The translations under genes were made by a program, and so were the position numbers. Below, piece by piece: positions 1-8,403 of a DNA stretch of 64,000 nucleotides. The stretch is from Spirosoma sp. SC4-14 (GTDB lineage: Bacteria > Bacteroidota > Bacteroidia > Cytophagales > Spirosomataceae). The DNA is taken from positions 929,001-993,000 of the forward strand of contig NZ_CP147518.1 of NCBI RefSeq assembly GCF_037201965.1. Reading direction: 5' to 3'. Each line of letters starts with the position of its first letter. The stretch's first letter is position 1. The notes beneath the pieces were generated by a model. The model was not told the origin of the DNA. It searched no databases and was given only the letters and a program-made list of their open reading frames with translations.

Positions 1-3000
1 ACTAGCCTATCGATCAGTTACAGTCTCTTTGAGCCCTCGGTAACGGGCTATATTGATGGGGGCAACAACCTCACCACCACCCTGACCCCCTTTGTGAGTA
101 CCACTTCTACCCAACTGCGTGACTGCTCAGTGGCCATCAACTCCGGCAGCAACCAGGCTTACAACGCGGTCAGCGGCCCGGCTACGGATCTGGCCGGTAA
201 CGACCGTCAGTATAATGGTGGCTTGATCGACCGGGGTGCCTACGAGTATCAGGGCAACCCCACTACACTAGCAGTAACCAACCCGGCTGTTAAGACGGCT
301 ACGGTAGGTCAGGCGTTCAGCCAGACCTTTACGGCCAGTGGTGGCAGTGGAACGTACAGCTTTAGTGTCGTTAACAGCAACCTGCCCTCCAGTTTGAGCC
401 TGTCAAACAATGGTGTGCTGAATGGCACACCGACGGTGGCGGGCAGCTACTCAGTGCTGGTGCAGGTGAGTGATGCCAACGGCTGCGTGGGGATAGCCAG
501 TACCGCTTATAATCTGGTGGTAACTGATGCTACGCCCACCATAACGGGCTTTGCGGTGGCACCCAATCGGGTTTGTGTCGGTAGCCCCATCACGTTTACG
601 GCTACGATAGGGAATATAGCTGGCGACTATAGCTGGTCGCTTGAGAATGGTGGGCCTCCAATTGGTAGTCCAAGTCCTACTACTGCCACAGCTTTTAGTG
701 TAGTATTAACAGCATTAGGGTCGGGTGTGCAAACCTTTACGTTAACAGTGAACAGCGGAGGACAACGGGTTACGGCCACCACAAGCCTAACCGTGAACGC
801 CTTACCGATAGCTACCCTGATCAACAACGGTCCGCTAACATGCGCCCAGACCAGCGTAACGCTGACTGCTTCGGGTGGGACTAGCTATAGCTTCACCAAT
901 GGCAGTGGGCAGACAGTGCCGGGTAGTGGCAATATGCGCACCGTGAGTAGTCCTGGGACCTATTCGGTTACCGTGAGTGATGGAAATGGCTGTGTAAGTA
1001 CGAGTAGCACAACCGTGGATCAGGATGTGACAGCGGCTTCGGTGAGCATTACACCTTCCAGCGCGACGCTGACCTGCGCCAATCCATCGGCAATCCTGAC
1101 GGCTAACGGCACTGGTTCGGTATTATGGTCAACGGGCGAAACTAACCCGGCTATCACCGTATCGGCAGCAGGTACTTACTCGGTGACCTTGACCAACGGT
1201 AGTGGTTGCACCGCCACGGCCAGTGCAGTGATATCGGCTGATCAGAATGCGCCCTCGGTCAGCATTACCCCATCGAGTGCGACGCTAACCTGCGCCAGCT
1301 CATCGGTGAGCTTAACGGCGGTGGGTACGGGCAGTGTTTTGTGGAGCACGGGAGCTGCTACGCCGGTGATCACCGTCAACACGGCTTCCACCTACTCGGT
1401 GACGCTGACTAACAGTAGTGGTTGTACCGCCACGGCCAGCGTCACCATTGACAAACAGCCTGATCAGACCGTCGCTATTGTCCAGCAACCGGCCTCGGTT
1501 TCCAGCGCCACAGTCGGAAATGCGGTAATGACCGGTGTCTCGGTGAGTGGTCAGCCAACCAGCTATCAATGGTATAAAGACAACCTGAGTAGTCCTGTAA
1601 CAGGACAGACTTCGGCTACTCTTAACCTGACCAATGTTCAACTGGCAGATGCGGGCAGCTATTCAGTAGTCGTTACCGGAACCTGCAATAGCCTTACGTC
1701 AAACGCCTTTAGTCTGTCGGTGACAACCCCAGTTGAGACGCTCCCATTTGCTATTACTGCTGTGACTACCGTGAGCTGTACGCCTATTGTTCCCAATCGG
1801 TTCAGCGTCAGCTTTACTCCACGTTACTCGGGCCTTAATGGACAACCGATTAGCTTTCAGGTGGTCAATGAACTGATTCCGACCACCGAGTCAGGGCCTT
1901 ATACGCTACAGCTCTATACCGATAATCCGACCATTACCCTGACGGCGATTCAATCGGGAAACTCTAGCGAAAGCAGCTATATGTACAACTGGCTGGCCGC
2001 TTGCCAGACCTCTGAGGCTACAAATACTCCTCCAAGGCTGGTCACACCTATTGCCAGTCAGACAGCTATAGTGGATACCTATTTTACCTTTGTGATTCCC
2101 GATGGGACCTTCACAGATACCGAAACTCCGTTGAGCCTTCGCCTGTCAGCCAGCGGCCTACCGGCTGGCCTACACTTTGAAGGAGCTACGCTGAGCGGGG
2201 TGCCGTCCACTACGGTTGGCTCGCCTTTTTCGGTCACTGTTACAGCCACCGATCCGGGCAATCTCTCGGCGAACAGTCCTTTTCTGCTCACTATACTACC
2301 AGTTACGACCACACCACCCCCGACCCACCCCTTTGCCATTACGGGGGTTACAACCAACAGTTGTACCCCCGTGGCTGACCGGATCAATATCAATTTTAGC
2401 CCTCAGTATGTGGGATTGAACGGCCAGCCGATTGCGTTTGAGGTAGTCAATGAGTTGGCACCGACCACCGACCCGGCCCCCTATTCGCTGACACTCTACC
2501 GCGACAATCCGATTATTGTCCTTAAGGCTACGCAGACAGGCAGTGCTGATGTGGCCAGTTTCAGCTACAACTGGCTGGCTGCCTGTGCCTCCGTGGGGCA
2601 GGACAATACGGCTCCCCGCATCAACAGTCCTGTTGCCAGTCAGACGGCTACGGTGGGCATGAGTTACAGCCTGAACCTGATCAATACATTTCTCGATCAG
2701 GAAACTCCTAACAGTCTGACCTTAACGGCTAGTGGCCTTCCTTCGGGTTTGAGCCTGGCGGGCATGACCCTGAGCGGTACGCCAAGCCTGACAGGGGTAT
2801 CAACGGTGGTGCTAACGGCAACTGATCCGGGTGGTCTTTCGGCTAGTACCAGTTTTAGCCTGACGGTTGTGCCTGATTCAGACGCCTTTGTAATTACGGG
2901 AGTACAGACGTTGAGTTGTGTGGTAGTAAGTGCCGGTCTACGATCAGTAGTCTTCCAGCCTCAATATGGCGGTGTGACGGGGCAACCTATCAACTTCCAG

Positions 3001-3432
3001 GTAGTCAATGAACTGGCGGCTACTACGGCACCGGGCCCCTACACGCTGAATTTGTACACCGACAATCCAGTGGTCACTCTGAAGGCCACTCAGGTGGGTA
3101 CTGTGGGGGAGGCTAGTTTCAGTTATACCTGGTTGTCGGGCTGTGGCAGCCCACGTCTGGCGGCCACTGAGTCAGGTACAGGTTTGCAGGTGAAGGTGCT
3201 TGGCAATCCGATTGCTGGTCCATCGGTAGAAGTAGAAATTCGAGGTGTAGGAGGCCAGCAAGTGAAGCTCGAACTGGTTGATTTGAAAGGACGGCAGTTA
3301 CAAGCTCATTCCATCGGGCAGGCTACCGAGGTAGAGCTTATCAAGCTAGAGGCCGGTTCATTACCCAGTCAGTGTATCCTCCAGGTGAGTACACGTACTC
3401 AGCAACAGGTGATCAAACTGCTCAAACCCTGA
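1..3432 (+). CDS. Large secreted Ig/cadherin-like surface protein with T9SS C-terminal domain (5' end outside window)
   Basis: The frame is open from base 1, so the gene starts upstream of the window; 1143 residues are visible. The first ~85 residues look like the end of a parallel beta-helix with the choice-of-anchor Q pattern (AINSGSNQAYN ... DRGAYEYQG). Next come a putative-Ig/He_PIG domain (about 260-520), a PKD/Ig-like domain, two 72-residue repeats ending in TATASA/TATASV (about 1040-1460), and an Ig domain with the SYQWYKDN motif (about 1470-1725). Three copies of an ~85-residue module (VVNEL..TT..GPY ... YNWLAAC) then alternate with two cadherin-like domains. The last ~85 residues (LQVKVLGNP ... 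QQVIKLLKP) fit a type A T9SS sorting domain. The protein should be secreted and probably attached to the cell surface. Adhesion or polymer binding is inferred; no enzyme motif is seen. It is a paralogue of the giant protein at 24599-34039. Confidence 0.85.
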   Translation, partial: TSLSISYSLFEPSVTGYIDGGNNLTTTLTPFVSTTSTQLRDCSVAINSGSNQAYNAVSGPATDLAGNDRQYNGGLIDRGAYEYQGNPTTLAVTNPAVKTATVGQAFSQTFTASGGSGTYSFSVVNSNLPSSLSLSNNGVLNGTPTVAGSYSVLVQVSDANGCVGIASTAYNLVVTDATPTITGFAVAPNRVCVGSPITFTATIGNIAGDYSWSLENGGPPIGSPSPTTATAFSVVLTALGSGVQTFTLTVNSGGQRVTATTSLTVNALPIATLINNGPLTCAQTSVTLTASGGTSYSFTNGSGQTVPGSGNMRTVSSPGTYSVTVSDGNGCVSTSSTTVDQDVTAASVSITPSSATLTCANPSAILTANGTGSVLWSTGETNPAITVSAAGTYSVTLTNGSGCTATASAVISADQNAPSVSITPSSATLTCASSSVSLTAVGTGSVLWSTGAATPVITVNTASTYSVTLTNSSGCTATASVTIDKQPDQTVAIVQQPASVSSATVGNAVMTGVSVSGQPTSYQWYKDNLSSPVTGQTSATLNLTNVQLADAGSYSVVVTGTCNSLTSNAFSLSVTTPVETLPFAITAVTTVSCTPIVPNRFSVSFTPRYSGLNGQPISFQVVNELIPTTESGPYTLQLYTDNPTITLTAIQSGNSSESSYMYNWLAACQTSEATNTPPRLVTPIASQTAIVDTYFTFVIPDGTFTDTETPLSLRLSASGLPAGLHFEGATLSGVPSTTVGSPFSVTVTATDPGNLSANSPFLLTILPVTTTPPPTHPFAITGVTTNSCTPVADRININFSPQYVGLNGQPIAFEVVNELAPTTDPAPYSLTLYRDNPIIVLKATQTGSADVASFSYNWLAACASVGQDNTAPRINSPVASQTATVGMSYSLNLINTFLDQETPNSLTLTASGLPSGLSLAGMTLSGTPSLTGVSTVVLTATDPGGLSASTSFSLTVVPDSDAFVITGVQTLSCVVVSAGLRSVVFQPQYGGVTGQPINFQVVNELAATTAPGPYTLNLYTDNPVVTLKATQVGTVGEASFSYTWLSGCGSPRLAATESGTGLQVKVLGNPIAGPSVEVEIRGVGGQQVKLELVDLKGRQLQAHSIGQATEVELIKLEAGSLPSQCILQVSTRTQQQVIKLLKP

Positions 3433-3455
3433 TAGAACCGCAACGCATAAATGAA

Positions 3456-3489
3456 AAAAACGCTGGCTCCGAAAAGGGCTGGCGTTTTT
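3456..3489 (+). terminator. Rho-independent terminator after the first surface-protein gene
   Basis: A hairpin has arms AAAAACGC and GCGTTTTT, with wobble pairs continuing inward, and ends in a T run. It lies 24 bp after the stop codon. The A-rich left arm would also allow termination on the other strand. Confidence 0.75.
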
Positions 3490-3556
3490 AATTCGCAACA
3501 AGTTAGTGCTCAACCCAATTCCTGAACGTAATAGTAAGGATGAAGCCTTTAGACAA

Positions 3557-3849
3557 TCAATTTCTGTTTAGGGCCCTGCTAATTTGGGAATATACAATAA
3601 AGTGCGTCAGGTTATGATTTGCTAGCCTGACGCACTTTATTATACACTTTCTGATTTCGGGTAGAAAATCTTTGGAAAGCAACTCACCTTTGGGTTTAGC
3701 CAACTCCTCATAGTTTTCTCCTCTAAATAGAGATGACTCGTATCCGCTGATTGCTCGATACGAGTCAATTGGTAATAAGTCAGGATAAACTCCGGTAAGA
3801 GGTATTCGACTAAGGGCAAGAAGCTTTCCGAAGCGAGTCGGTTTGATCC
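3557..3849 (-). pseudogene. Frameshifted relic of a transposase N-terminal-region ORF (ISAon1-like)
   Basis: Reading the minus strand from 3849 gives an open stretch containing VEYLLPEFILTYYQLTRIEQ and then SHLYLEE. Near 3713-3720 (a GAGAAAAC run) the homology-like text moves to another frame and continues NYEELAKPKGELLSKDFLPE until a stop at about 3556-3558. This resembles the short N-terminal-region proteins of ISAon1-type transposases in Cytophagales: LLPE.IL.Y..L...E, an H.Y.EE step, then a K.F..EI step. That assignment is from memory of the family. No start codon, catalytic partner ORF or terminal repeats are visible, so this is a decayed fragment. Confidence 0.5.
3596..3641. repeat. 16-bp perfect inverted repeat at the end of the transposase relic
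   Basis: AATAAAGTGCGTCAGG (3596-3611) is exactly complementary to 3626-3641 with a 14-base loop. It may act as a bidirectional terminator or be a remnant of an element end. Shorter hairpins occur nearby at 3735-3763 (GACTCGTAT/ATACGAGTC) and 3840-3860 (GGTTTGAT/ATCAAACC). Confidence 0.6.
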
Positions 3850-3938
3850 TTAATCAAACCTAGATAAATACAACGCTCTCCAAACTTTTGACCTTGATCC
3901 CCAGTTGAATTTACAAATGTAAGTAAGGCTGTAAAGTG

Positions 3939-3974
3939 AAAAAACCTTCAAAACTTATCGTTTTAAAGGTTTTA
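3939..3974 (-). terminator. Terminator of the tRNA-Val gene
   Basis: The arms AAAACCTTCAAAAC and GTTTTAAAGGTTTT pair with one mismatch across a 4-6 base loop. On the minus strand the hairpin ends in a T run (plus A run around 3938-3944). It lies about 10 bp past the 3' end of the tRNA. Confidence 0.65.
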
Positions 3975-3983
3975 TTTTTTTAG

Positions 3984-4058
3984 TGGGAGTTGAGGGATTC
4001 GAACCCCCGACCCTCTGCTTGTAAGGCAGATGCTCTGAACCAACTGAGCTAAACTCCC
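3984..4058 (-). tRNA. tRNA-Val (UAC anticodon)
   Basis: The minus strand folds into a 75-nt cloverleaf. The acceptor arms are GGGAGTT and AACTCCC with discriminator A. The D arm contains TAGCTCAGTTGGT, the anticodon stem TCTGC/GCAGA carries loop CTTACAA (anticodon TAC), and the T arm contains GGGGGTTCGAATCCC-type pairing. The CCA end is not encoded, as is common in this phylum. It stands alone, with its own promoter and terminator. Confidence 0.95.
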
Positions 4059-4101
4059 GTGTTTTTATTTTTTGCCGCCCGATTGTTGTCGTTTGGGAGT
4101 G

Positions 4102-4133
4102 CAAATATAGAGGTGTTTTGAGGCTTTATGCAA
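4102..4133 (-). promoter_or_regulatory. Bacteroidota-type promoter for tRNA-Val
   Basis: On the minus strand TTG (4133-4131), a 21-bp spacer and TATATTTG (4109-4102) match the -33/-7 consensus TTTG and TAnnTTTG. It sits about 45 bp upstream of the mature tRNA 5' end. Confidence 0.6.
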
Positions 4134-4192
4134 GCATTTCTATGAAAAAAAATAAACTTTTTTCTAATCCGCTGATAGCCAGTAGTGAGTAG

Positions 4193-4885
4193 CTACTCAA
4201 AATTTAGATATAAGGTTATTGAGTGTGTCGTTAGTCGATTGATGCCAATACCAGCCGTATTCGACGTGGGCCGGTAGAGGTTCAGCAGACCATGGGAAAA
4301 CCGAAGTTCGGGCGCAAACTTGAAAAATTCGAAAAACTGCTCGAAGCCAATCCCGTATTCAACCGACAGATCCATGTTGCCCGTACTGAGTCGACTCGCA
4401 CCCTGAAGTTCCTTCCGTCGGACATTTGTTTCGATACTGAATGAGCCACCCGCCAGCAAATACATCCGGCTGTTATTGCGCCGTTCGGATTTATATTTTA
4501 GTAGAAGTGGTAAATCGACCCAGGTCGATTCGCGGGTTTCGGTACGCTGGCTACCGCCCGGATAATCGTAGTGAACTTCCCGGCTATAGAGCGATACGGC
4601 CGGAGTCAGCCGAAGGTCGAATCGGTCGTTGAGAAAGGCATTTAGTACAAAACCAACCCGAAAACTGGCCTTGTTGGGCGAATAAATGCGATAGGCTGAG
4701 TCGGCGGTTAGGTAGGATGGACTGTAGCCGACGCTGAATCGGGTAATGGGAGCCGCAAAAAAGAAACCGTAGTGAAGCTCTTTATCATCGTAGCGCTCCA
4801 AGTGCTTACGTACATATTTGTAGCCCTGCGCCTGCGTTTGCGTGCTCAGTGTGCAGAACAGCAGCAAACCCGCCAATAGCCGCAT
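4193..4885 (-). CDS. porT: PorT/SprT-like outer-membrane beta-barrel protein (T9SS-associated)
   Basis: The 230-residue protein starts with a clear signal peptide (MRLLAGLLLFCTLSTQTQAQ). The open frame continues upstream into ubiE, but a start at 4885 puts the signal peptide at the N-terminus and leaves a 14-bp gap after ubiE, so 4885 is preferred. The mature part alternates polar and hydrophobic residues in strand-length segments, typical of a small outer-membrane barrel, and ends in LNFE. In Bacteroidota the T9SS protein PorT/SprT is a barrel of about this length, and I recall it next to ubiE; that neighbourhood and the size support the call. It could instead be a generic porin-family barrel. 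The window encodes T9SS cargo that would need this machinery. Confidence 0.7.
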   Translation of the reverse strand: MRLLAGLLLFCTLSTQTQAQGYKYVRKHLERYDDKELHYGFFFAAPITRFSVGYSPSYLTADSAYRIYSPNKASFRVGFVLNAFLNDRFDLRLTPAVSLYSREVHYDYPGGSQRTETRESTWVDLPLLLKYKSERRNNSRMYLLAGGSFSIETNVRRKELQGASRLSTGNMDLSVEYGIGFEQFFEFFKFAPELRFSHGLLNLYRPTSNTAGIGINRLTTHSITLYLNFE

Positions 4886-4899
4886 TGCCGTTCGGTTAG

Positions 4900-5622
4900 T
4901 TATTTGTGGCCTATGTAGATCGATGCGATGCCGAAAGTAAGGGGTATCCATTTAGTCTTGGTAAATCCAGCCGTTTCGTAGATACGCAGAAAGTCAGATC
5001 CATCGGGGAAAGCCTGCACCGATTCGGGCAGGTATGTATAGGCCGATGCATCTTTGCTCACCACGCGCCCAATAAGCGGCAGAATAGTGCGGGAGTAAAA
5101 GCTGTATAGCTGCTTAAAAGGAAACTGACGCGGGTTCGAAAACTCCAACACCACACAGACACCACCGGGACGAATGACCCGATTCATATCCGTTAAACCT
5201 TTCAGCAGATTCTCAAAGTTACGTACACCAAACGAAACGATGACAGCATCGAATTCATTGTCTCCGAAAGGTAAACGTTCTGAGTCGCCCGTCCGCATCT
5301 CAATAATATTGTCGACACCGCGTTGCTGCATCTTCTGCCGACCAACGGCGAGCATGCCTTCCGAGATGTCGACACCAACAATTTTTTCGGGGTTCAGGGC
5401 AAGCGCTTCCAGCGCAAAATCGCCGGTGCCGGTGGCAATATCCAGAATCGTTTTGGGCGCGTATGGTTTTAATTCCCGAATGGCCCGTTTGCGCCAGAGA
5501 ATGTCTATGCCACCGCTCAGAACATGATTCAGCAGGTCGTATTTAGGCGAAATGCTATCGAACATTTCGGCAATCTGCTCGCGCTTGGAGGTATCTTTAT
5601 CTTTATAAGGAACAACAGCCAT
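4900..5622 (-). CDS. ubiE: Demethylmenaquinone methyltransferase (UbiE/MenG)
   Basis: This 240-residue class I SAM-dependent methyltransferase carries the SAM-binding motif ILDIATGTGDFALEA (about 57-71), the acidic GVDIS after strand 2, and the family signatures YDLLNHVLSGGID.LWR near the N-terminus and VIRPGGVCVVLEFS further on. It methylates the demethylmenaquinone ring in the last step of menaquinone synthesis; Bacteroidota rely on menaquinone for respiration. Length is normal for the family. It is the first gene of a minus-strand pair with porT. An octamer-repeat hairpin lies just upstream of its start codon. Confidence 0.95.
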   Translation of the reverse strand: MAVVPYKDKDTSKREQIAEMFDSISPKYDLLNHVLSGGIDILWRKRAIRELKPYAPKTILDIATGTGDFALEALALNPEKIVGVDISEGMLAVGRQKMQQRGVDNIIEMRTGDSERLPFGDNEFDAVIVSFGVRNFENLLKGLTDMNRVIRPGGVCVVLEFSNPRQFPFKQLYSFYSRTILPLIGRVVSKDASAYTYLPESVQAFPDGSDFLRIYETAGFTKTKWIPLTFGIASIYIGHK

Positions 5623-5627
5623 CTTTC

Positions 5628-5705
5628 AATGAGCGAATGAGTGATTGAGTGAATGAGCGAATAGATTAGCCATCAAATAATCACTCATTCGCTCATTCAC
5701 TCATT
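5628..5705. repeat. 8-bp-period inverted repeat in the ubiE 5' leader
   Basis: 5628-5662 is a run of octamers of the type AATGAGYG. 5679-5705 is the reverse-complement run (AATCACTC, ATTCGCTC, ATTCACTC). At least 19 bases (AATGAGCGAATGAGTGATT) pair exactly across a 16-base loop. It begins 6 bp upstream of the ubiE ATG. If the -7 box at 5707-5714 is used, the hairpin makes up nearly the whole 5' untranslated region. The architecture matches the array at 38808-38991. Confidence 0.75.
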
Positions 5706-5706
5706 A

Positions 5707-5714
5707 CAAAGGTA
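5707..5714 (-). promoter_or_regulatory. Candidate -7 box for ubiE-porT
   Basis: The minus strand reads TACCTTTG, matching TAnnTTTG. No good -33 TTG is seen at the right distance, so this is tentative. Confidence 0.35.
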
Positions 5715-5812
5715 GTGCGATAACAGTACGTTTTGGGCGAAAGTTTGATATTTCAGTTGGTTATGTGTAGATTTCCAATTGGTGCTACTCATTTCATACA
5801 ACCTAATCCGTT

Positions 5813-7015
5813 ATGCTTCCCCTTCTTGTATCTGCTTTGCTGGCGATCCATTCATGGGCCGGACAGCCGCCTATTGACGATAAACTGGCTAAAAAAGCCC
5901 ACAAAATCCACCAGCGTGTACTCACGCTCGATACCCACGCCGATGCGCCTATTATGATGAAAAAAGAGGGATTCGATGTGGGAGTAGCGCACGATACCAA
6001 ACGCGACCAGTCGCAGATCGATTTTCCGCGGATGAAACAGGGAGGAATGGATGCTATGTTTTTTGCGGTCTATACCTCACAGGGACCGCGCACGCCCGAA
6101 GGCCATGCCGATGCCAAACGTGATGCGCTGAATCAGTTCGACCTAATTCACCAGGCTCTCAAAAAGTATCCGAACCTGGCCGAACTGGCCACCTCCCCAG
6201 CCGATGCCTACCGGATTCAGAAAGCCGGAAAACGGGCGGTGTTTGTTGGTATGGAAAATGGCTATCCGGTGGGCGACGATCTGTCGATGCTTCAGAAATA
6301 CTACGACCTGGGCGCTCGCTACATTACCCTTACACACTTTGCCAACAACCTAATCGGCGACTCATCGACCGATCCCGATGGGCCAATGTACGGCGGCCTT
6401 AGCGATTTTGGCAAAAAAGTCGTGGCCGAAATGAACCGGCTCGGCATTCTGATCGATGTGTCGCACGTAGCCGACAGTACGTTTTATGATGCGCTGGCCC
6501 TCTCGAAAGCACCCATGATTGCGTCGCACTCCAACTGCCGGGCCATCTGCGATTTTCCACGCAACATGACCGACGATATGATTAAGGCGCTGGCGGCCAA
6601 AGGGGGCGTTGTGCAGGTCAATTTTGTGAGCGATTACCTGAAAAAACCGTCGGACGAACACCGGGCCGCTAAAACCAAAATTCGGATGGCGCGGGTTGGC
6701 AAGGTGATGACACCTGAAATGGAAGCCCGCATTCAGGCGCAGAGCGATTCGGTAGAAAAAGTATATGCTTCTGAACGGGCCAGCCTGTCCGACATTGCCG
6801 ATCACATCGATCATATTGTCAAACTGGTCGGTATCGACCATGTGGGTATTGGTTCTGATTTCGACGGCGGTGGTGGCGTTAATGGGCTGGAAGATGTGAG
6901 CCAGATCGAAAACCTGACCGCCGAACTGGTCCGCCGGAACTACTCAGAAGCCGACATTGCCAAGATCTGGGGCGGTAATTTGCTGCGTGTATTGGGCCAG
7001 GCGAAGGTGGAGTAA
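5813..7015 (+). CDS. Exported membrane-dipeptidase-type metallopeptidase (family M19)
   Basis: The 400-residue protein has a signal peptide (MLPLLVSALLAIHSWAG). M19 (renal dipeptidase) zinc-site motifs are present in order: DTHAD at about 42-46, the bridging glutamate in GMENGYP, the histidine in LTHFANN, DVSH, and SHSNCR. GSDFDG near residue 350 is the conserved C-terminal loop. The fold is a metal-dependent TIM barrel that hydrolyses dipeptides and some D-amino-acid dipeptides. The signal peptide places it in the periplasm or outside the cell. All metal ligands look intact and the length is typical. A terminator separates it from the next gene. Confidence 0.93.
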   Translation: MLPLLVSALLAIHSWAGQPPIDDKLAKKAHKIHQRVLTLDTHADAPIMMKKEGFDVGVAHDTKRDQSQIDFPRMKQGGMDAMFFAVYTSQGPRTPEGHADAKRDALNQFDLIHQALKKYPNLAELATSPADAYRIQKAGKRAVFVGMENGYPVGDDLSMLQKYYDLGARYITLTHFANNLIGDSSTDPDGPMYGGLSDFGKKVVAEMNRLGILIDVSHVADSTFYDALALSKAPMIASHSNCRAICDFPRNMTDDMIKALAAKGGVVQVNFVSDYLKKPSDEHRAAKTKIRMARVGKVMTPEMEARIQAQSDSVEKVYASERASLSDIADHIDHIVKLVGIDHVGIGSDFDGGGGVNGLEDVSQIENLTAELVRRNYSEADIAKIWGGNLLRVLGQAKVE

Positions 7016-7048
7016 TCCTGGATAAATGGACCAGTAAGAACGGTAAAG

Positions 7049-7070
7049 AAAGGGCTTCGTGCCCTTTTGT
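7049..7070 (+). terminator. Rho-independent terminator after the dipeptidase gene
   Basis: AAAGGGC (7049-7055) and GCCCTTT (7061-7067) form a stem around TTCGT, followed by a short T-rich tail. It lies 33 bp after the stop codon. Confidence 0.65.
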
Positions 7071-7093
7071 TGTAAAAAGCAACATTCGTTCGC

Positions 7094-8401
7094 ATGAACC
7101 GTTCCGACTTCCTGAAAACCTCGGCTCTTGCCGGAGCTTCGCTGATTACCGATCCTGCTCAGGTTCGGGCTTTTATTACGCGTAAACCTGCTCAGAAATA
7201 CCGTACGGCGCTGGTTGGCGCTGGTTGGTGGGGGGGCAATATCCTTCGCTGTGCTGTTCAGGCGGGCGAGTCGAAAATTGTCGCGCTGTGCGATGTCGAT
7301 ACGCGTCAGCTTCAGAAAACCAGCGAAGAACTCAGCAAACTGACGTCCGATAAACCCAAAATCTATCGCGATTATCGGGAAATGCTGGCGACCGAAAAGC
7401 CCGAAATCGTTATCGTCGCTACGCCCGACCACTGGCACCCGCTCATTGCCATTGCAGCGATGCAGGCCGGAGCGCACGTGTATGTAGAAAAGCCCATTAG
7501 CCATACCATCAATGAAGGAAAGGCAATGGTAAAAACGGCTCGGCAAACGGGACGTATCTGTCAGGTCGGTACGCACCGGCGCGTGTCGCCCCATAACGTA
7601 TCGGGTATGGAGTTTCTGAAATCGGGGAAAGCCGGAAAAATCGGGATGGCACGGGCGTTTGTCTACTATGCTGGTGGGGCCGGACAGCCAACACCCGATG
7701 GCGAAGCACCCAAAGAAATGGACTGGAATATGTGGTGCGGCCCCGCGCCATTACGGGCCTACAATCCGGCGATGCACCCCCGCGGCTGGCGTAATTTTCT
7801 GGACTATGCCAATGGTACACTGGGCGACTGGGGCATTCACTGGCTGGATCAGATTTTGTGGTGGACCGACGAGAAACATCCACGCAAAGTGTACTCGACT
7901 GGTGGGCGGCCTATTCGTCGCGACAGCACCGATGCGCCCGACCACCAGGTTGCTACCTACGAATTTGAAGGCTTTACGGCCATTTGGGAGCAGCGGAACT
8001 TTGCCGGTAACTTTGCCGAAAAAACGCACCCTCAACAAGCCGTAGGGGTTTATTTCTACGGTACCGAAGGAACGTTCCATATGGGCTGGCTCGACGGCTG
8101 GACATTCTACCCTTCCGACCCGAAAAAGCCGGTGATTCATCAGGATGCGCAACTAAACAAGCCCGACGATCAGAACATTGCGCAGCTTTGGACTAATTTC
8201 CTCGATAGTATCAAAACCAACAAAACACCTATCTGCGATATTGAAATTGGGCACCGCTCCACCAACATGGCGCTGTTGGGTATGCTATCGATGAAACTGG
8301 GCCGGAGCGTGGAATGGGATGGTAGCCAGATCGTGAATGATTCTGATGCCAATAAACTCCTGAGCCGTGCCTATCGGGGCGAATGGCAGTATCCGGTATA
8401 A
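7094..8401 (+). CDS. Gfo/Idh/MocA-family oxidoreductase with N-terminal export-like segment
   Basis: The 435-residue protein begins MNRSDFLKTSALAGASL, shaped like a Tat signal but with only one arginine before SDFLK. The Rossmann domain has a modified dinucleotide motif (VGAGWWGGN), the strand-4 TPDHWHP motif and the EKPIS motif that places the catalytic lysine. The C-terminal alpha/beta domain has GDWGIHWLDQILWW, holding the usual D..IH..D residues. Relatives are NAD(P)-dependent sugar or inositol dehydrogenases, and many Bacteroidota copies act on glycosides in the periplasm. The substrate cannot be read from the sequence. A related gene starts at 62920. Sub-cellular location is uncertain because the twin-arginine pair is missing. 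Confidence 0.9.
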   Translation: MNRSDFLKTSALAGASLITDPAQVRAFITRKPAQKYRTALVGAGWWGGNILRCAVQAGESKIVALCDVDTRQLQKTSEELSKLTSDKPKIYRDYREMLATEKPEIVIVATPDHWHPLIAIAAMQAGAHVYVEKPISHTINEGKAMVKTARQTGRICQVGTHRRVSPHNVSGMEFLKSGKAGKIGMARAFVYYAGGAGQPTPDGEAPKEMDWNMWCGPAPLRAYNPAMHPRGWRNFLDYANGTLGDWGIHWLDQILWWTDEKHPRKVYSTGGRPIRRDSTDAPDHQVATYEFEGFTAIWEQRNFAGNFAEKTHPQQAVGVYFYGTEGTFHMGWLDGWTFYPSDPKKPVIHQDAQLNKPDDQNIAQLWTNFLDSIKTNKTPICDIEIGHRSTNMALLGMLSMKLGRSVEWDGSQIVNDSDANKLLSRAYRGEWQYPV

Positions 8402-8403
8402 TG

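Noticed and set aside
4186..4199. 14-bp palindrome TGAGTAGCTACTCA across the porT-like stop codon
   Set aside because: No loop or adjacent T run at the right distance; too short to call a terminator.
4886..4951. Longer start for the porT-like gene
   Set aside because: It would overlap ubiE and place 22 polar residues before a clear signal peptide.
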